Source of the DNA: Pisaster brevispinus
Taxonomy: Eukaryota > Echinodermata > Asteroidea > Forcipulatida > Asteriidae
Direction: 5' to 3'
Length of the DNA: 64,000 nt
NCBI GenBank assembly: GCA_023634235.1
Contig: JAMKCF010000023.1
Location: 843,001-907,000, forward strand
This document shows positions 38,477 to 44,400 of the stretch, piece by piece. Made by a program: the position numbers and the translations under genes. Numbering within the stretch: position 1 is the stretch's first letter; each line of letters opens with the position of its first letter. The notes beneath the pieces were generated by a model. It was not told the DNA's origin, searched no databases, and saw only the letters and a program-made list of their open reading frames with translations.

Positions 38477-41400
38477 GCTACTGCTACTGCTACTTCTACT
38501 ACTACTACTACTACTGTTGCTGCTGCTGCTGCTGCTGCTGGCTGCTGCTACTGCTACTACTACTATTACTACTATTACCACTGTTGCTACTACTGCTACT
38601 ACGACTGCTACTGAACTGTACATCTCTGTGAAATTGTTTTTTAGTAAGACGCTAGTCCCAAATAAATTGGTTACCAACCCTGCTCTTCAGCTGTGATACC
38701 ACAGCACTGAATTTCACTAAAATAGGGCCTGATGCTAAGATCATATACCTGCTACTGTACATCTGGCAGGCTGTGCACTCCACTGGCCATTAATCATACA
38801 AGAAATCTCTTGAGATTCAGAGTCCATTTCATAACCCAGTTGCTACTGATGTATACATGTCACCCCCTGGAGTGACAGACATGATTCTTGTGCCTCCAGT
38901 TAGCTCTATAGTTTTGTTTCATACTCATTGGGCCAGTTTCCTACTTTTCCTGCCGGAGTTGATATCATTTTTTGTATCTTCAAGCAGGCTTGAATATTTG
39001 ATCCTCATTGGTCTATCCATATGAACAAGTGATATAAACTTGTATATAACACCCAAGCAGATCCTTGCCATTTGATTAGAGGATTGTCCGTCACGTGATA
39101 GCAAATAAACGTACCATTGCTCTATCCCCGGTGATCCCCGGACCGTTCCATTTTCCCTCGGCTGCGCCTCGGGAAAATAGAACGCTCCGGGGATCACCTC
39201 GGGAGTCGTAGTTTTAACCAAAGCACTCGAAGCAGTCAATATTTGTATACTATTGCACGGTGCGTACCACATCATTGCGTGCGCGTGTCTTTGATAATGC
39301 AGCAGTGCAGTTACTGCAAGGCACATACTATAATACGGCGCACGCGTGTCTCAAAAGAGCAGCACAACCATAGATATAGAATATAATACCCATAGATATA
39401 TAATATAATACCTAGATCGGCCGCGCGTACATACGCGGGTTCTGGCATGTGCGCAGCCATTGGTACCAAGCGGTCACGTGCTGGTGGTCAAAACATTGAA
39501 CGCGCACTAGACGTGACGAACGCGTTTACGTTTAAAGTGGTGTTATAGTATAGCAAAAATCATTTTGGTTTAATTTCGTGACTTTCCTCCAGCCGAATTA
39601 TTCATACAATTTAATGTAATTAGGCCTTTTAAGGCTAATGGATGGTTGCAAATTGCTCTGCAGCCATATGTCTCAGCAGAGAAAAGAGAAAGGGGCCCGG
39701 AGTCCTGTGTAAGCTGACATACCATAGGTAAGTAGGCCTTCATGTTTATTTAATTTTTGAAATTTTAGCAATTAGCTAATTACCATTGATATGAACTCCA
39801 TTTCGGTTATTTATCAGGTTTACTCTTTTCTTTCCTCAATCGTATGCTGTAATGATGATATTCATTGGGACTTTGGGTCTTATACTACTCTAGGCTAAAT
39901 AATAGAGTGTTTATTGCACGGTAATGAATGGGTTTATACGGTGCGATAGTCGATAGTCGTTGTTTAATTAAACTCCTCTCAAGTGATACGTACATTGTTT
40001 TGTTTAATGCTTGTAAAGAAAAACTCCATTTAAATTTAAAATAATTGTTATTTCACTCCAGATTCCCCCATGAAGACTCAAAACTGATGCGCGAGTGGGT
40101 TCATCGGATAAAAATGATGCTCCCGAACGGTAGAAAATGGAGTCCCACTGCACAAGACCGGCTTTGCAGCGACCATTTTGCACTTTGCTGACCCTGACTG
40201 TTTACATTGTAAAATGATGGAGCATTATTTAAAGACAAATAATTTAGATATTACCAGATTAAATGATATCAACTCAAATTGGGGAGGGTGAACCTTTTTT
40301 TTCATTATCTTCAAAACTCTATCGGCGACATCCGCTGGGTTTTTCCTGTTCGCATCATTAGGGGTTGTGTCCGACAATTCTGTCTGACGAAGTTTCAGGA
40401 GGTGCATAGCCTCGATTGATCTAATTTCGGCAGGCTTTATGTTAGTTTAAATGGCCTTTGGCCGGCTGATGTATAATTTCTGTTGATAGTTTTTTACTAC
40501 TGTTCTTGTATTTTTCAGTGTATATTCCATTTTTAAATATTCTGAAATAATTGTTAACATCTGTACTTTTTACTATTGTAATGCGCATCTGTACATATTT
40601 TTTTTATGAAACTTGCGCATATGAATAAATTATTAGATTAGATAAGATTAGATTAGAATTATTTATTCAGCCAACGTTAAAAAGTAAAAAAAAAAAAACA
40701 TCAGAAATTGTAGTGCAACTCGAGCTCTTTAGATTTTACATTATAACTGTAATGGTCTGTTTTATGGGTTACCCGACTTTCTTCTTGTTAAAGCTTCAAC
40801 GGTTTCAAAACTCTGCTGCAAGACTTGTTACTTATACCCGTTCACATGAACCCATTTCTAGAGCAACGTTTAGGGCAGGCCTAATTACCTCCAAACTGAT
40901 ATAATAATACGTTATTGCTTTTTTTTCTTCAATTGTATAATTCAAATTATGCACGGTCTACGTGCACACTGCAGTGTTTTTATGCTACTACCGGTGAAAC
41001 ATAAATGACTTGCCCGTGTTATACTTACACATTTGTGCTTATGTTGAGTTTATGAATCTTGCTTTTTGTCATTTATCCAAGAAATGGGTCTTTAAATTGT
41101 GCCATAAACCTGTCAAATAACATAGCCCACCGTGTGTTTAAGGACTGTTCTCCATGTTCATCTTCAGTGCGTTACCTTCTATATCTATGATAATACCTAG
41201 ATCGGCCGCGCGTACATACGCGCCATAAGCCGTACACACAAATTCCTGGTTCTTCATGGACGCGCTAAAAAGTCACGTGCTGGTGGTAACGCAGCTGAAG
41301 ATGAACATGGAGAATCACACGGTGGGCTATATTATTTGACAGGTTTGTGGCACAATTTAAAGACCCATTTCTTGGATAAATGACAAAAAGCAAGATTCAT

Positions 41401-44400
41401 AAACTCAACATAAGCACAAAGGTGTAAGTATAACACGGGCTAGTCATTTATTTTTCACCGGTAGTAGCATAAAAACACTGCAGAGTGCACGTAGACCGTG
41501 CATTTGAATTATACAATTAAAGAAAAAAAAACAATTAGGTATTATTATAACAGTTTGGAGGGTAATTAGGCCTGCGCTAAACGTTGCTCTAGAAATGGGT
41601 TCATGTGAACGAGTATATAAGTAACAAGTCTTGCAGCAGAGTTTTGAAACCGTTGAAGCTTTAACAAGAAGAGAGTCGGGTAACCCATAAAGCAGACCAT
41701 TACAGTTATAGCGTAAAATCTAGAGAGCCCGAGTTGCACTACAATTTCTGATGTTTTTTGGTTTTTAACTTTTTAACGTTGGCTGAATAAATATTTCTAA
41801 TCTAATCTAATCTAATCTAATAATTTATTCATATGCGCAAGTTTCATTAAAAAAATATGTACAGATGCGCATTACAATAAGTACAGATGTTAACAATTAT
41901 TTCAGAATATTTAAAAATGGAATATACACTAAAAAATCAAGAACAGTTGTAAAAAACTGTCAACAGAAATTATACATCAGCCGGCCAAAGGCCATTAAAA
42001 CTAACTTAAAGCCTGCCGAAATTAGATCAATCGAGGCTATGCACCTCCTGAAACTTCGTCAGACTGAATTGTCGGACACAACCCCTTAATATATATGATG
42101 CGAACAGGAAAAACCCAGCGGATGTCGCCGATAGAGTTTTGAAGATAATGACAACAAAGGTTTCCCTCCCCAATTTGAGTTGATACCATTTAATCTGGTA
42201 ATATCTAAATTATTTGTCTTCAAATCCTGCTCCATTATTTTACAGTGTGAACAGTCAGGGTCAGCAAAGTGCAAAATGGTCGCTGCAAAGCCGGTCTTGT
42301 GCAGTGGGACTCCATTTTCCACCGTTCGGGAGCATCTTTTTTATCCGATGAACCCACTCGCGGATCAGTTTTGAGTCTTCATGGGGGAATCTGGAGTGAA
42401 ATAACAATTATTTAAAATTTAAATGGAGTTTTTCTTTACAAGCATTCAACAAAACAATGTACGTTTCACTTGAGAGGAGTTTAATTAAACGACTAAAATC
42501 ACAACCACTACCCAATAATACTATCGCACCGTATAAACCCATTCATTACCGTGCAATAAACACTCTAGACTAAAGCCTAGAGTAGTATTAGACCCAAATT
42601 CCCAATGAATATCATCATTACAGCATACGATGGAGAAAAGAAAAGAGTAAACCTGATAAATAACCGAAATGGAGTTCATATCAATGGTAATTAGCTAATT
42701 GCTAAAATTTTAAAAATTAAATAAACATGTAGGCCTACTTACCTATGGTATGTCAGCTTACGAAGGACTCCGGGCCCTTTTCTCTTTTCTCTGCTGAGAC
42801 ATATGGCTGCAGAGCAATTTGCAACCTTCCATTTAGCCTTAAAAGGCCTAATTACATTAAATTGTATGAATAATTCGGCTGGAGGAAAGTCACGAAATTA
42901 AACCAAAATAATTTTTTTCTATACTATAACACCACTTTAAACGTAAACGCGTTCGTCACGTCTAGTGCGCGTTCAATGTTTTGACCACCAGCACGTGACT
43001 GCTTGGTACCAATGGCTGCGCACATGCCAGAACCCGCGTATGTACGCGCGACCGATCTAGGTATTATATTCTATATCTATGAGTACAACCCATTGCCCAA
43101 CGCGCAGCGCACATACACGCGCGTCTCCTGTCCGCCATGCTGGGTGTCAAAACGTGCACAAAAGGATGGTACACGTGTTCACACGCACATTGTTCGTAAA
43201 AACGTGTACCATCCTTTTGTACACGTTTTGACACCCAGCATGACGGACACAGGAGACGCGCGTGTATGTGCGCTGTGCGTTGTGCAATGGGTTTATACAA
43301 ATATTGACGAATATTGACGACTCCCGAGGTGATCCCCGGAGCGTTATATTTTCCCGAGGCGCAGCCGAGGGAAAATGGAACGGTCCGGGGATCACCGAGG
43401 GAGTCGGAGTTTTAACCATAGCACGAGTAAAAGCAGTCAATATTTGTTTTTATAACACCCCAACAGACTATTTATCATCCTCGTACACGTAACGTTCGTA
43501 CGCGCATTTCAGATACACAGATGCACAACTGATTGGGTTCGAGGTGGGTAAAAAAAACGTCTGGGTACTGCGCGCGCCATGTAATAGTCGACTATTACAT
43601 GGCAAACGACTATCACACGGCCGCCGGGTTTCTAGTAAAACTAAGACATATCATGTGACGCGCTCTAAACCAATGACAAGGCAGAATTTTTGTAAGGGGT
43701 GTTATAAAACGCACTTAGTCACTGTTGAATCCAAACAAGCCGAACCAAAAGAAATGGGTATAGGCCTAATGTCACAACTAAACATTGCACGCTTTATTTG
43801 TTTTGAAAGTTGTATCCTCGAATCAAAATGACAAAGATCTACTTGGATGTTACATAAAACAAATTATGAATGTTTTTCATTCGTGCAATAGTGAGAATAT
43901 TTTCATGAGTTGAAAGATGGAATGTTCCATTCAACTCGGCTCAGCCTCGTTGAAAAGAACATTCCATCTTTCAACTCATGAAAATATTCGCACCATTGCA
44001 CTCATAGACATTCAAAATTTGTATATTAGCTGGTGACAACCATTAGGCAGGTAATTTAAACCTGTTACAAATCCAATGAATATTGAAACAAAATATTCAC
44101 AGATTTCTGTCAAGTTCAATAACTATTTTCTATGATGCTACTATAATATTATTTATTTTTTAGTTTTGTTTGGTTAATTTGTTTTACTTATTATTCAATA
44201 TATATCGTCACCGTTTTCACGAAGGGACAATTGTCCCCTGCAGCCAAAAATGTATGTTTGGAGAAAACCGCGTTTGAAGTTATGCTGATTTTGAAATCAT
44301 TGGTTGGTAGACTTTTCGCTTTTTAATCTTTGAAATTTTTACATATCAGGAAATTAGAGATCCTAAATCATACAAATCTGTTTCCAATTTTGTCCATAAC

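Larger units (their letters stand above)
39390..43082. mobile_element. 3.7-kb inverted-repeat element with THAP remnants
   Basis: The left arm (about 39390-41190) and right arm (about 41270-43082) are near-perfect reverse complements around a short centre that again contains CCTAGATCGGCCGCGCG. The outer ends are AATACCTAGATCGG and CCGATCTAGGTATT. Each arm carries the same THAP-domain fragment and the same LINE C-terminus fragment. THAP domains are the DNA-binding part of P-element-like transposases, so this may be a fold-back derivative of such a transposon. It sits in the intron between CCP3 and CCP4 of the factor B-like gene. Confidence 0.8.

Noticed and set aside
38328..38696. ORFs of poly-Leu, poly-Ser or Tyr/Cys runs
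   Set aside because: Products of the CTG/CTA microsatellite read in different frames.
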